Source: Virgibacillus_F necropolis_A (GTDB lineage: Bacteria > Bacillota > Bacilli > Bacillales > Amphibacillaceae). Taken from it: 64,000 bases of DNA. The notes beneath the pieces were generated by a model. It worked only from the letters and a program-made list of their open reading frames with translations, made no database searches and had not been told where the DNA came from. Every line of letters starts with the position of its first letter. Position 1 is the first letter of the stretch. Location: contig NZ_CP084992.1 of the NCBI RefSeq assembly GCF_044793635.1, forward strand, positions 2,976,001 through 3,040,000, read 5' to 3'. Position numbers and translations under genes: made by a program. This document shows positions 8,153 to 16,660 of this stretch, piece after piece.

Positions 8153-8608
8153 TTACTGCATTTTCTTAAAAAAGTGTATTCTCTCATTCTCTTGAAAATC
8201 AACCTTAAATCCGTTTTTCTTGTAAAATGTGATGGCGCTATTCCAAAGTTGGTTTGTTTCTAAAACAATTTTCGAATAGCCCAATTGTTTCGCTTTTAGC
8301 TCCAGATGTTCAAGCATCAATTGGGCAATTCCATTTCTTCGGTACGCTTTTTTTACGGACATACGTTCAATTCTACCAGTAGTAGTACATTCTTTTGTTA
8401 ATGCACCCGTGCAGATTAAGTTATTGTCTATGAATCCAATATAAAATGCATTTCCTCTCTTTGAATAATGCGCACAAAGAATATTCAGGTCAGGGTTAAG
8501 CGTATGGTCGATAAAACCAAAACGCTCTTTCATTCCCTCAAGAACTAAGCCCTTTGCTTCATCCTGGTAATCTGCTGTAATAGGTTTAATCATTACTTGA
8601 TCAATCAT
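8153..8608 (-). CDS. GNAT family N-acetyltransferase
   Basis: 151 residues with motif A MSVKKAYRRNGIAQLMLEHL (RRNGIA is the acetyl-CoA pyrophosphate loop) and a C-terminal NSAITFYKKNGFK motif B. The family acetylates small amines or protein N-termini; the substrate is unknown here. Its start is 3 bases downstream of the methyltransferase stop, with AAGGGGAA lying in the end of that gene, so the two form a tight operon. Confidence 0.85.
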   Translation of the reverse strand: MIDQVMIKPITADYQDEAKGLVLEGMKERFGFIDHTLNPDLNILCAHYSKRGNAFYIGFIDNNLICTGALTKECTTTGRIERMSVKKAYRRNGIAQLMLEHLELKAKQLGYSKIVLETNQLWNSAITFYKKNGFKVDFQENERIHFFKKMQ

Positions 8609-8610
8609 TT

Positions 8611-9402
8611 TTAATTTTCCCCTTCGTGTTTTTTAACCGCTTTCCAAACAGTCCAGCGATCCTTTTCAATGATTTCTGTTTCTACTATCTTATCATCAAG
8701 AAATTCTATAAGCTGCTCTAGTTCCTGATCATTTAATTCATGCAAGATGGAACGGCCAGTTCGTAGTTGGATATCTCTCAATAAATCTTCTTTTGCAGGA
8801 TAAAATTTTCTTGTTTCCCAAAATTTTATTTCTTCTAATTCCACAAATCCAGCCATACCTAATTCCCGCAAAAGATCAGCACTATTATGTCGTCTTTGAA
8901 TTTCTAATTCTGCTAAACGTGGAAATTCAGAAAAAATATATCCCCTAATATGATTGCAAGTTCCTTCGAGCAAACAATCTGAAGGAGTACGGTCTTGAAT
9001 TACCAAAGTTCCACCTGGCTTTAATACGCGAAAAGCTTCATTAAAACAAGCCGCTAGATCATTTAAATGATGAATTAAAGCACGCTCTATTACTAGATCA
9101 AAATTTTTATCAGGCAATTCAGTTTTAAATGCGTTTCCAACTTGGAAGTTTATCTGGTTATAGTTTCTACAGTTTTCTTTAGCCCCATCAATCATTGTTA
9201 CTGAAAAATCTATTCCAGTAACTTCCTGGATCCCCATTTTAGCGAGCGCCTTGGAATAAATACCTCCACCACAGCCAATATCTAATGCATGTTCAACAGA
9301 TTTAGTCCGGATGATTTTTTTCATCAACTCTATCCAACTAGCATCTGCATTTCGTGTTGTATAGCTTCGTTTATTCGTTTGATCATGAAAATTAATTGTC
9401 AT
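8611..9402 (-). CDS. class I SAM-dependent methyltransferase
   Basis: 263 residues with the Rossmann SAM motif I ALDIGCGGGIYSKALAKMG (about residues 40-58), acidic motif II VTGIDFSVTMID, and the post-II ALIHHLNDLAACFNEAFRVLKPGG typical of Methyltransf_11 proteins. The C-terminal third would bind the unidentified substrate. The ATG at 9402 is chosen because GGGAGATG precedes it; an in-frame TTG at 9417 is upstream. Cotranscribed with the GNAT gene and divergent from another methyltransferase at 9557. Confidence 0.87.
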   Translation of the reverse strand: MTINFHDQTNKRSYTTRNADASWIELMKKIIRTKSVEHALDIGCGGGIYSKALAKMGIQEVTGIDFSVTMIDGAKENCRNYNQINFQVGNAFKTELPDKNFDLVIERALIHHLNDLAACFNEAFRVLKPGGTLVIQDRTPSDCLLEGTCNHIRGYIFSEFPRLAELEIQRRHNSADLLRELGMAGFVELEEIKFWETRKFYPAKEDLLRDIQLRTGRSILHELNDQELEQLIEFLDDKIVETEIIEKDRWTVWKAVKKHEGEN

Positions 9403-9556
9403 GATATCATCTCCCAAAGTTAATTAACTAAAGTGTATACCAAAACATCCGATAAGAATAATACGGGATTTCAATCATTTACAATAATCTAAAACTATAT
9501 ATTCAGAATTATGTTATCATTATTATTACAATAACTAAAAAAATGGGGAAGACGTT

Positions 9557-10300
9557 ATGGACTACACTAAAATTAATTCAAAAACATGGGATAAATGGTC
9601 ACAGGAGAACTTTATCTGGACAGTACCTTTATCAAAAGAGCAATTTCAAAAAGCCAAAAAGGGTGATTGGGATATCTTTCTAACCCCTACAAAACCTGTA
9701 CCAAAAGAATGGATGGGGTCACTTAAAAATAAAAAAGTATTGGGACTTGCCTCAGGAGGCGGTCAGCAAGGTCCAATTCTCACTTCTCAGGGGGCTGATG
9801 TAACAATACTAGACTATTCGAAAGCCCAGTTAGAGGCAGAAAAGTCTGTTGCAGAACGGGAAGGCTACGACATTGATTTAGTTCATGCCGATATGACTAA
9901 AATTTTGCCATTCGATGATGAGTCATTTGATTTGATTATCCATCCTGTTTCGAATTGTTACGTACAAGATATCTATCATGTTTGGAGAGAAGCTTACCGA
10001 GTTCTGAAAAAAGGCGGATCACTAATTTCAGGTTTCACGAATCCAATTTTATATGCTTTAGAAGAGGAAAACGGGAAAGCTTTTGTCAATCGCAGACTTC
10101 CGGTTGATCCACTGAAAGATTTAACAAAGGAAGAATTAGAGGAGTTGATGGGGAATGAAGGCGTTCAGTTTAGTCATTCCCTGGACTCGCAAATAGGTGG
10201 ACAATGTTTAGCGGGCTTTAAAATTGAGGGATTGTATGAGGACAAAGGTAATGAACAAGATGAAATTCCTTTGTTTATATCGACAAAAGCAACTAAGTAA
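9557..10300 (+). CDS. class I SAM-dependent methyltransferase
   Basis: A 247-residue protein with motif I VLGLASGGGQQGPILTSQGA, motif II VTILDYSKAQLE, the ADMTKILPFDDESFDLI segment and the post-III YRVLKKGGSLISGF. The N-terminal NSKTWDKWSQEN segment is typical of a Bacillaceae Methyltransf_11 subfamily of unknown substrate. The ATG follows ATGGGGAAG. It is divergent from the 8611-9402 methyltransferase, with a 154-base AT-rich intergenic region holding promoters for both. Confidence 0.87.
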   Translation: MDYTKINSKTWDKWSQENFIWTVPLSKEQFQKAKKGDWDIFLTPTKPVPKEWMGSLKNKKVLGLASGGGQQGPILTSQGADVTILDYSKAQLEAEKSVAEREGYDIDLVHADMTKILPFDDESFDLIIHPVSNCYVQDIYHVWREAYRVLKKGGSLISGFTNPILYALEEENGKAFVNRRLPVDPLKDLTKEELEELMGNEGVQFSHSLDSQIGGQCLAGFKIEGLYEDKGNEQDEIPLFISTKATK

Positions 10301-10360
10301 AAGTACTAAGTAAAAGCTTTCTTTACATTACTTGCCATATTTGATAGGCTATTTTTTAAC

Positions 10361-10650
10361 TATAATAAGTAAACGCTATGAAGAGAAGAGTACATCCGGT
10401 AATTCTTCAAAGAGAGCTCCAGTTGGTGAAAAGGAGTAAGAATCATGGTTGGAAGCAAGCCTCCGAGCGGTACATTGGAACCTATATGGTGATGGTGTGA
10501 CAGGAGCTCCTGTTATAGAGCTAGGGTATACGCATGATTTTCATGCCGTACCTGATAAGGATAATATGGTGATATATTATTAAACTGGGGTGGCACCACG
10601 GCGCGCAACAACTCGTCCTCAAGACTAATGTCTTGGAGGCGAGTTTTTTT
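10361..10650 (+). promoter_or_regulatory. T-box riboswitch leader (proposed specifier CAA, Gln)
   Basis: A -10 like TATAAT (10361-10366; the -35 is unclear) precedes the leader. Stem I landmarks are GAAGAGAAGAGTA (K-turn region), ATTCTT/AAGAAT arms, AGAGAG (AG bulge) and a TTGGTG apical loop (about 10424). The 3' side carries CAA (10456-10458) followed by GCCTCCGAG; aligned with known leaders (specifier, six bases, GAG) this makes CAA (Gln) the specifier. AGC (Ser) is the alternative. The T-box core TGGGGTGGCACCACGG spans 10586-10601. Its UGGC pairing base expects a tRNA with discriminator G, as Gln or Ser tRNAs can have. An intrinsic terminator ends the leader. Uncharged tRNA should promote readthrough into the MFS gene. 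Confidence 0.88.
10611..10650 (+). terminator. T-box expression-platform terminator
   Basis: A long stem, ACTCGTCCTCAAGAC against GTCTTGGAGGCGAGT with a TAAT loop and two mismatched positions, followed by seven T residues. It overlaps the 3' part of the T-box antiterminator, as expected for tRNA-dependent antitermination. Confidence 0.88.
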
Positions 10651-10681
10651 CTTGTCCAAATATACTTTAGGAGGAATTACT

Positions 10682-11908
10682 GTGCGTATGAATAGGTTAG
10701 TAGAGCCCTGGAAGTACCCATTTATATTATTGTTTGGTATTGGCATATCGAATGTTGGAGGCTGGATATATTTAATAGCTTTGAATTTAATAGTGTTAGA
10801 TATGACTGGCTCACCGCTTGCTGTTGCTGCTTTATATATTATTAAACCATTGGCGGCAGTTGTCACAAATAGTTGGTCCGGCAGTCTGATAGATCGTGTT
10901 AACAAGCGAAATCTAATGGTATACCTAGATATGTCCAGAGCAATCGTTATTGCTATCTTGCCATCACTGTCATCCCTTTGGACAATCTATGTTCTTGTTT
11001 TGTTTATCAATATGGGAAGTGCAATGTTTGAACCAACATCCATGACATATATCACGAAACTAATACCAGCCAAGCATCGCAAGCGTTTCAACTCATTACG
11101 AAGTTTAGTTGATTCAGGTGGTTTTCTTATAGGACCAGCTATCGCAGGAATCATGTTTATCATTGGGTCACCTAACTTCGCGATATATATGAATGCAATT
11201 GCTTTGTTTTTATCGGGGGTAGTAACTTTATTTATGCCTGATCTGGAAAAAAATCATGTTGCTGATTCAAACCAAGAGAAATTTTCTTTCGCTGTTTTGA
11301 AAAAAGACTGGAGTGTAGTTAAGGAGTTTAGTCAGAGGAACGTCTACATCATGGTCATTTATTTCTTGTTTAGTTGTGTGATGGTAATGACTGCGGCAAT
11401 TGATTCATTAGAAGCGGCTTTTTCAAAAGAAGTACTATCACTTTCTGATGGGAAATATGGGTTTTTAGTGAGTATTGCAGGTGCTGGAATTGTGGTGGGA
11501 GCAATAGTTAATGCATGCTTTGTAAAAAAATTAGCAACATCCATGCTTATCGGGGGTGGATCCCTACTTCTGTCAGCAGGATACATCGTTTATGCATTTT
11601 CTCATGACTTTTTTGGTGCTGCATTTGGGTTCTTTATTCTTTCATTTGCTTTAGCATTTGCGAATACAGGATTTTACACATTTTATCAAAACAATATTCC
11701 TGCCGAAATGATGGGTCGGGTGGGAAGTATATATGGTCTAATTGAAGCGGTTTTAGTCATAATATCTACTATTATATTTGGCGCGGCTGCACAATTGATT
11801 TCCATTCAATTTATAGTAATCGTTGGCGCTTTAATCATGTTTTTGGTCACGATGCTATTATTTGTATACCTTTTTTCATCAAAGGCAAAATTTTACTCTA
11901 CAATTTAA
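10682..11908 (+). CDS. MFS transporter (MdtH/macrolide-efflux-like)
   Basis: A 408-residue, about 12-helix major facilitator protein. SGSLIDRVNKRNLM after helix 2 is the MFS loop 2-3 signature (GxxxDRxxRR-like), and MGRVGSIYGLIEA is typical of the exporter branch that includes macrolide efflux pumps. The GTG at 10682 is chosen because AGGAGG (10669-10674) lies 7 bases upstream; the longer ORF begins inside the T-box terminator. It is the sole gene behind the T-box, which implies control by amino acid supply and suggests the substrate is an amino acid or related metabolite rather than a drug. The substrate is inference. Confidence 0.88.
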   Translation: MRMNRLVEPWKYPFILLFGIGISNVGGWIYLIALNLIVLDMTGSPLAVAALYIIKPLAAVVTNSWSGSLIDRVNKRNLMVYLDMSRAIVIAILPSLSSLWTIYVLVLFINMGSAMFEPTSMTYITKLIPAKHRKRFNSLRSLVDSGGFLIGPAIAGIMFIIGSPNFAIYMNAIALFLSGVVTLFMPDLEKNHVADSNQEKFSFAVLKKDWSVVKEFSQRNVYIMVIYFLFSCVMVMTAAIDSLEAAFSKEVLSLSDGKYGFLVSIAGAGIVVGAIVNACFVKKLATSMLIGGGSLLLSAGYIVYAFSHDFFGAAFGFFILSFALAFANTGFYTFYQNNIPAEMMGRVGSIYGLIEAVLVIISTIIFGAAAQLISIQFIVIVGALIMFLVTMLLFVYLFSSKAKFYSTI

Positions 11909-12009
11909 AGGGATTTTTACCTTTTGGTAGAAGTATAATAATAAGCTGAAACAAGTTACAGATACTTAAATATTCTTTTAATTAACTTGAATATAGTCAG
12001 GGGGATTAG

Positions 12010-12570
12010 ATGAAAAATGCTTTAATCATCATAGGTTGTTCGGTAGTAGTACTTGGCTTAGTTGCTTGGGGAACATTCACGTGGTTATCCGCTGGAATTA
12101 CGGAGAACACTTCAGGGGAAAAAGAAAAAGATGCGGTAGTAAAGGAACTTCACGAAAACAGAAAAAATATAGAAGGAACAATCACAGAAGAAGAGTTGAC
12201 AACATTTAAAGAAAAAGAATTGAATCCATTTGGCGAAGAAACAAAGTTGGTTGAATTAAGCGACTATATGTATCAAGAATATATCCATGGAATGTCACAT
12301 CAGAAGGTACAAGCCAGCAAAAAGTGGGGTTTCTATGAGATTCATCCAAGTCGCATTACATGGCTATTAGAAGGCTTGGAAAGTGTTAAGTTAAAACATG
12401 AAAACATTTATCGTGACATTTTGAAGAAGTGGAATAATGGTAACTTTTCAAGTGTGGATAATGACCATAATGCCGTTTGGAGGTTACAGGATGGAACGGT
12501 TGGAATAGCCACGGGAATTTTGAGTTCAGAAGAAGAACAGGCTTATGTAAATAGTAATTCAGATTCATGA
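12010..12570 (+). CDS. membrane-anchored protein, DUF6241-like
   Basis: 186 residues: an N-terminal membrane anchor (residues 4-27, ALIIIGCSVVVLGLVAWGTF) followed by a soluble extracytoplasmic domain with a YMYQEYIHGMSHQKV helix and a WLLEGLESVKLKHENIYRDIL helix. The arrangement recalls the DUF6241 proteins of Bacillus, which have no known function. The Cys at residue 9 lies early in the hydrophobic stretch without a clear lipobox. The start follows CAGGGGGATTAG. It is monocistronic, with a dispersed repeat immediately downstream. Confidence 0.68.
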   Translation: MKNALIIIGCSVVVLGLVAWGTFTWLSAGITENTSGEKEKDAVVKELHENRKNIEGTITEEELTTFKEKELNPFGEETKLVELSDYMYQEYIHGMSHQKVQASKKWGFYEIHPSRITWLLEGLESVKLKHENIYRDILKKWNNGNFSSVDNDHNAVWRLQDGTVGIATGILSSEEEQAYVNSNSDS

Positions 12571-12582
12571 TTTTTTTAAGAG

Positions 12583-12725
12583 CAAGGAAAGTATAAACGA
12601 AAGTCTGTCTAGCTCCAGCGACTAGCCCCTCGAGGTTTTAAGTCAAATCTCTTTGTGATAAAAATCATCACTAAGAGATTCGTCTTAAACTTGTCAGGGC
12701 TGACCAAGGTGCTTGCGCTTTTCTA
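12583..12725. repeat. dispersed intergenic repeat, family R1 (variant)
   Basis: Begins AAGGAAAGTATAAACGAAAG, continues TGTCTAGCTCCAGCG and ends GCTTGCGCTTTTCT, the same ends as the copies at 16.4 and 49.6 kb but with a different middle. The middle (about 12635-12690) forms a hairpin built on AAATCTCTTTGTGAT and ATCACTAAGAGATT. This end signature (TCTAGCTCCAGCGC...GCGCTTGCGCTTTT) is familiar from many Bacillaceae intergenic regions; its function is unknown. Confidence 0.75.
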
Positions 12726-12826
12726 TTTTTTAACTGTGGGTTAAATGAAAGGTGTTAAACTCAAACGTTGAACAGTAACTGCATTTACCTGTATATTTGA
12801 TAGTGCACAAAGAAAGGATGAATATA

Positions 12827-13831
12827 TTGCAGCAACAAATTAAACTCATGAAAAGACCATTAGGCACTCCAAAGCAGGAGGATTTTGAATTTACTCAGGC
12901 ACCTATTGGCGAGCCTGCTGAAGGTGAAGTGCTTGTTCGTACAAATTATATATCAGTCGACCCATATTTAAGGGGACGAATGAATGATGTGAAATCATAT
13001 GTACCGCCATTTAAGTTAGATTCAGTCATTTCGAGTGGTGTAGTTGCGCAAGTTGTTGAATCAAAATCTCCACATTTCCAGAAAAACGACATTGTTACAG
13101 GAATGCTGGGATGGCAGGAATACACGGTTGCTGAGGAGTCTGCGATTAGAAAAATTGATACTACTCTCGCACCAGCGTCTGCTTATTTAAGCGTGTTAGG
13201 AATGACAGGCTTGACCGCTTATTTCGGTCTGCTAGAAATTGGACAGCCTAAAAAAGGTGAAACGGTTGTTGTATCAGGGGCTGCTGGTGCAGTCGGCTCA
13301 GTGGTCGGCCAAATCGCAAAAATCAAAGGTGCTCAGGTAGTGGGAATTGCTGGCTCGGACGGGAAAATAAAGTACCTTATAGATGAATTAGGGTTTGATG
13401 CCGCGATTAATTATAAAACAGAGGACGTTAAAACAGCACTCCATAAAGCATGTCCCAACGGAATTGACGTTTACTTTGAAAATGTCGGTGGAGAAATTGG
13501 TGACGCTGTACTTCCACTATTGAATAAGTTTGCTCGTATCCCTGTTTGTGGGGCTATTTCGTCTTACAATAATGAGGAAGCTGATATTGGAACACGCGTA
13601 CAGGGCTACTTGATCAAAACGAGTTCATTGATGAGGGGCTTCACAGTTGGTGATTATGCATCTCGTTTCAGAGAAGGTTCGGAAGCGTTGGCGGGATGGC
13701 TAAAAGAAGGCAAATTAAACTACGAAGAAACAGTTACAGATGGATTTGATCATACAATTGATGCTTTTCTTGACCTGTTTAAAGGCGCAAACTTAGGGAA
13801 AGCGATTGTTAAAGTATCAGAGATTGAATAA
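12827..13831 (+). CDS. yfmJ: NADP-dependent oxidoreductase, YfmJ/leukotriene B4 12-hydroxydehydrogenase family
   Basis: The product matches B. subtilis YfmJ closely along its length: GRMNDVKSYVPPF, LSVLGMTGLTAYFGLLEIGQ, VVSGAAGAVGSVVGQIAKIKG (NADPH-binding Rossmann loop), IAGSDGKIKYL and ARIPVCGAISSYN. These zinc-free MDR enzymes reduce alpha,beta-unsaturated ketones/aldehydes with NADPH, probably in detoxification. The TTG at 12827 is chosen because AAAGAAAGGA sits about 9 bases upstream; upstream ATG 12818 and TTG 12797 are too close or unsupported. Single-gene unit with a strong hairpin after it. Confidence 0.9.
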   Translation: MQQQIKLMKRPLGTPKQEDFEFTQAPIGEPAEGEVLVRTNYISVDPYLRGRMNDVKSYVPPFKLDSVISSGVVAQVVESKSPHFQKNDIVTGMLGWQEYTVAEESAIRKIDTTLAPASAYLSVLGMTGLTAYFGLLEIGQPKKGETVVVSGAAGAVGSVVGQIAKIKGAQVVGIAGSDGKIKYLIDELGFDAAINYKTEDVKTALHKACPNGIDVYFENVGGEIGDAVLPLLNKFARIPVCGAISSYNNEEADIGTRVQGYLIKTSSLMRGFTVGDYASRFREGSEALAGWLKEGKLNYEETVTDGFDHTIDAFLDLFKGANLGKAIVKVSEIE

Positions 13832-13856
13832 TAATAATATACACGATTAAGAAGTA

Positions 13857-13897
13857 AAACCCCCGTGATCACTATGCACCTGTGAACACGGGGGTTT
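13857..13897. terminator. intrinsic terminator after yfmJ
   Basis: Eleven-base perfect stem AAACCCCCGTG / CACGGGGGTTT around a 19-base loop. The flanking T/A tracts are short, so it may work in either direction. Confidence 0.7.
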
Positions 13898-13954
13898 AAA
13901 CTATTTAATAGGTGAACACATAGAAATGACCTTTTTTCATTTTTCCATAGCATT

Positions 13955-13982
13955 TTGAATATTCAAGGTTTACTATTATAAT
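13955..13982 (+). promoter_or_regulatory. sigma-A-type promoter of the two-component operon
   Basis: TTGAAT (13955-13960), 16-base spacer, TATAAT (13977-13982), about 30 bases before the kinase start. Confidence 0.6.
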
Positions 13983-14014
13983 AGAAAAAAGTACATGACT
14001 TTTGAGGAGATAAA

Positions 14015-15634
14015 ATGGAGAAGATCCTAAATGTGTCACTACAAACAAAAATATTGGGACTCATTATTTCATTAGTATTATTTGTCGTTATACTCTTAAC
14101 TGGTATATTTGCTTATATTGAATATAAGGAGACGCAGGAGCAAACAAAACAATTGGCATTACAGACCGCAAAGACCGTTTCTTTTATGCCAACTATTAAA
14201 GAAGCGTTTCTATCTAAACAATCATCTGCTGATGTACAAAGGATAGCAGAACAGGTGCGGGTGCAAGTTGGGGCGGCTTCTGTGATTGTTTCGAATCGTA
14301 ACGAAACCATGTATTCACACCCAAATCCAGAAGAAATTGGCAAAAAAATACTGGGTGATGATAACTACAAAGCGTTAGTATTTGGAGGCTATTATAACTC
14401 TGAATACTCTGGAAGATTAGGAGCTGTTATAAGAGGGAAAGCTCCGATTTTTATTGATAAAGGAAAATATAAGAAACTAGTTGGTGTTGTGACTGTTGGA
14501 TTTTCCAAAGAGAAGATACAATCAATGCTACTAAAAAATCTATTACAAAGTGGTTTGTTCGCATTACTGGTTATAGTTTTAGGCATTACTGGTAGTGTGT
14601 TCCTTGCCAGAAATATTAAGAAAGATACGCTCGGTCTTGAACCTTATGAAATTGCTTCATTGTACAGAGAGCGTAATGCCACTCTGTTAGCAATAAAAGA
14701 GGGTGTGCTTGCCATAGATGATGCAGGGAATATTACTATGCTGAACAATTCTGCGAAAGAACTATTAGGGCTAACCGAACAGGCTATCCGCCAACCTATT
14801 GAAAAGTATCTACCAAATACAGGGATGTTAGAGGTTTTACAAACAGGTGTAAAAGAAAAAGACCGGGAAATGGTAATAAATGACAAAGCAATCATTGTTA
14901 ACCGAACACCTGTCATTGAGAATGGTGGAATTGTCGGTGTAGTTTCCAGCTTTCGAAATAAAACAGAAATTCAAGATATGATTAATACGCTTTCTGAGGT
15001 AAGAATGTACTCAGAGGATTTAAGGGCGCAAACGCATGAATTCACGAATAAACTTTATGTATTGTCCGGATTGCTTCAATTAGGGAAATATGATGAGGCA
15101 ATAGATATGATTCAGGAAGAATCAACTGTACACAAAGATCAGAATCGAATTCTATTTGACCAAATTCACGATTCCAATGTACAGGCCATATTGTTAGGTA
15201 AAATTAGTAAAGCCTCAGAGAAAAAGGTTAACTTTTCAATCGATGAAAACAGTTCACTACAAACTCTTCCTGAACATATGGGGATTTCCCAGTTAGCAAC
15301 AATGATTGGTAATATTATTGACAATGCTTTTGAAGCGGTTGAATCATCAAACAAGAATAATGAAATGAACGTTTCTTTTTTTGCTATAGATATGGGACAT
15401 GATGTTCTTTTTGAGGTAAGTGACAGTGGGGTTGGTATTACAGAGGATCAGATGGATCACCTTTTTAAAACAGGATTCTCCATGAAGGGAAATAAAAATA
15501 GGGGATATGGTTTAGCGAATGTACAAAAAGTTGTAGAAGATTTGAATGGTGACATTGAAATAACAAACCGTAATGAAGGAGGAACAATCTTCACCATATT
15601 TTTACCCAAAGAGGCGAAGGAGGGAGACCATTGA
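14015..15634 (+). CDS. sensor histidine kinase, CitA/DcuS family
   Basis: 539 residues: membrane helix 1 (about 14-36), an extracytoplasmic Cache-type sensor (40-175) with the carboxylate-sensor-like YSGRLGAVIRGKAPIF stretch, helix 2 (178-198), PAS domain (215-325), phosphoacceptor region QTHEFTNKLYVLSGLLQ with His341, and a HATPase domain (DNAFEAVE, DSGVGI, GYGLANV). This is the layout of CitA/DcuS/CitS, which detect citrate or C4-dicarboxylates outside the cell. ATG start with GAGGAG upstream. The response regulator gene overlaps its stop by 4 bases. The tricarboxylate transporter downstream makes a tricarboxylate ligand likely. Confidence 0.92.
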   Translation: MEKILNVSLQTKILGLIISLVLFVVILLTGIFAYIEYKETQEQTKQLALQTAKTVSFMPTIKEAFLSKQSSADVQRIAEQVRVQVGAASVIVSNRNETMYSHPNPEEIGKKILGDDNYKALVFGGYYNSEYSGRLGAVIRGKAPIFIDKGKYKKLVGVVTVGFSKEKIQSMLLKNLLQSGLFALLVIVLGITGSVFLARNIKKDTLGLEPYEIASLYRERNATLLAIKEGVLAIDDAGNITMLNNSAKELLGLTEQAIRQPIEKYLPNTGMLEVLQTGVKEKDREMVINDKAIIVNRTPVIENGGIVGVVSSFRNKTEIQDMINTLSEVRMYSEDLRAQTHEFTNKLYVLSGLLQLGKYDEAIDMIQEESTVHKDQNRILFDQIHDSNVQAILLGKISKASEKKVNFSIDENSSLQTLPEHMGISQLATMIGNIIDNAFEAVESSNKNNEMNVSFFAIDMGHDVLFEVSDSGVGITEDQMDHLFKTGFSMKGNKNRGYGLANVQKVVEDLNGDIEITNRNEGGTIFTIFLPKEAKEGDH

Positions 15635-16308
15635 TTAAAGTCCTGATTGCTGAAGATGATTTCCGTGTAGCATCTATTCATGAGGAATTTATATTAAAAA
15701 TGAAAGATATCGAAATTGTTGGAAAGGCACTCAATGCAAAAGATACTATAAGGTTGCTAGAGAAATATGATGTTGATTTGCTTTTATTAGATATTTATAT
15801 GCCTGATGAGCTTGGTACGGAATTGTTACCAAACATACGAAAAATCTTCCCAAAAGTGGATGTTATCATGATTACTGCTGCAACAGATAAAACATTGCTT
15901 GAAAAAGCGGTTCGTAACGGTGTCTATAATTATCTTATTAAACCTGTCACCCTGGATCGCTTTATAGAAACTATTGAAAGTTATAAAGCAAAGAAAAAGC
16001 TACTTGAAAGTCAAAGGGAAGTTAATCAGTCCTTAATTGATAATTTTTTTGGTAATGTAAAAAAGGAGTCAGTTGGAGAAAAAATATTACCAAAGGGAAT
16101 TGACCCATTGACATTACAAAAAATAAAAAAAATATTATATACCTTGGAAGATGGAACAACAGCTGATGAAATGGGGCAAAAAATGGGAGCTTCGCGGACA
16201 ACAGCAAGAAGGTATCTAGAATATTTGGTTTCAGATGAAGGAGCAAAAGCAGAACTTGAATATGGTGTAGTCGGACGTCCAGAGCGAAAATATTATCCTT
16301 TTGATTAG
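15631..16308 (+). CDS. response regulator, CitT/DcuR/MalR family
   Basis: 225 residues: receiver domain (1-120) with the acidic pair E8-D9-D10, phosphoacceptor Asp54 in LLLLDIYMP, and Lys104 in YLIKPV; then a C-terminal DNA-binding domain with the helix-turn-helix DEMGQKMGASRTTARRYLEYL, as in CitT and DcuR. It should activate the adjacent tct genes when phosphorylated by the kinase. The start is a TTG inside the kinase stop region (TTGATTAAAG) with GGAGGGAG upstream. A terminator follows, so the transporter genes have their own promoter. Confidence 0.92.
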   Translation: MIKVLIAEDDFRVASIHEEFILKMKDIEIVGKALNAKDTIRLLEKYDVDLLLLDIYMPDELGTELLPNIRKIFPKVDVIMITAATDKTLLEKAVRNGVYNYLIKPVTLDRFIETIESYKAKKKLLESQREVNQSLIDNFFGNVKKESVGEKILPKGIDPLTLQKIKKILYTLEDGTTADEMGQKMGASRTTARRYLEYLVSDEGAKAELEYGVVGRPERKYYPFD

Positions 16309-16340
16309 CCATCTTTGATACTTATCAAGGTGGCTTTTTT
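16308..16340 (+). terminator. terminator of the two-component operon
   Basis: GCCATCTTTGATA pairs with TATCAAGGTGGC (G-U included), then six T residues. The stem begins at the last base of the regulator's stop codon. Confidence 0.85.
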
Positions 16341-16344
16341 AGTT

Positions 16345-16516
16345 CAAGGAGAGTATAAACGAAAGTCTGTCTAGCTCCAGCGCCCAGCGCCTAGTGGACT
16401 TCCATCACCTCCGTACGATAAGTCAACATCGGTTCGCTTTAGCTCAACGTGTTTCCTTTATCTCCTTCGGTTCAGCCCAGTCCATACGTCGCTTAACGGG
16501 CGCTTGCGCTTTTCTT
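16345..16516. repeat. dispersed intergenic repeat, family R1
   Basis: From AAGGAGAGTATAAACGAAAG to GCGCTTGCGCTTTTCT. It is almost identical, base for base, to the copy at 49549-49711 (shared CACCTCCGTACGATAAGTCA and ATACGTCGCTTAACGGGCGC). An ORF across it is a by-product of the repeat. It separates the regulator operon from the tct promoter region. Confidence 0.85.
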
Positions 16517-16572
16517 AGTTCATGTGAACAAAATGAACAAAATGTTTTTAAAATTATTAAAAAAGCTTATGG

Positions 16573-16586
16573 TGGAAACGGTTACA
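16573..16586 (+). promoter_or_regulatory. cre site (CcpA) upstream of tctC
   Basis: TGGAAACGGTTACA fits the CcpA consensus TGNNANCGNTNNCA at every fixed position and lies 75 bases upstream of the tctC start. Catabolite repression of citrate uptake genes by CcpA is known in Bacillus (citM); its action here is inferred. Confidence 0.6.
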
Positions 16587-16660
16587 TTTCGTGATTTCTG
16601 CTTTATTATTTGAATTGAACATTTAAACAAATCAAAATTCTTAATACAGGGGGATTAACA

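Noticed and set aside
10513..10905. Minus-strand ORF antisense to the T-box and MFS start
   Set aside because: No ribosome binding site or recognisable domain; it is a shadow of the leader and the MFS gene.
16394..16594. Short ORF upstream of tctC
   Set aside because: It reads through an R1 repeat copy and has no ribosome binding site.
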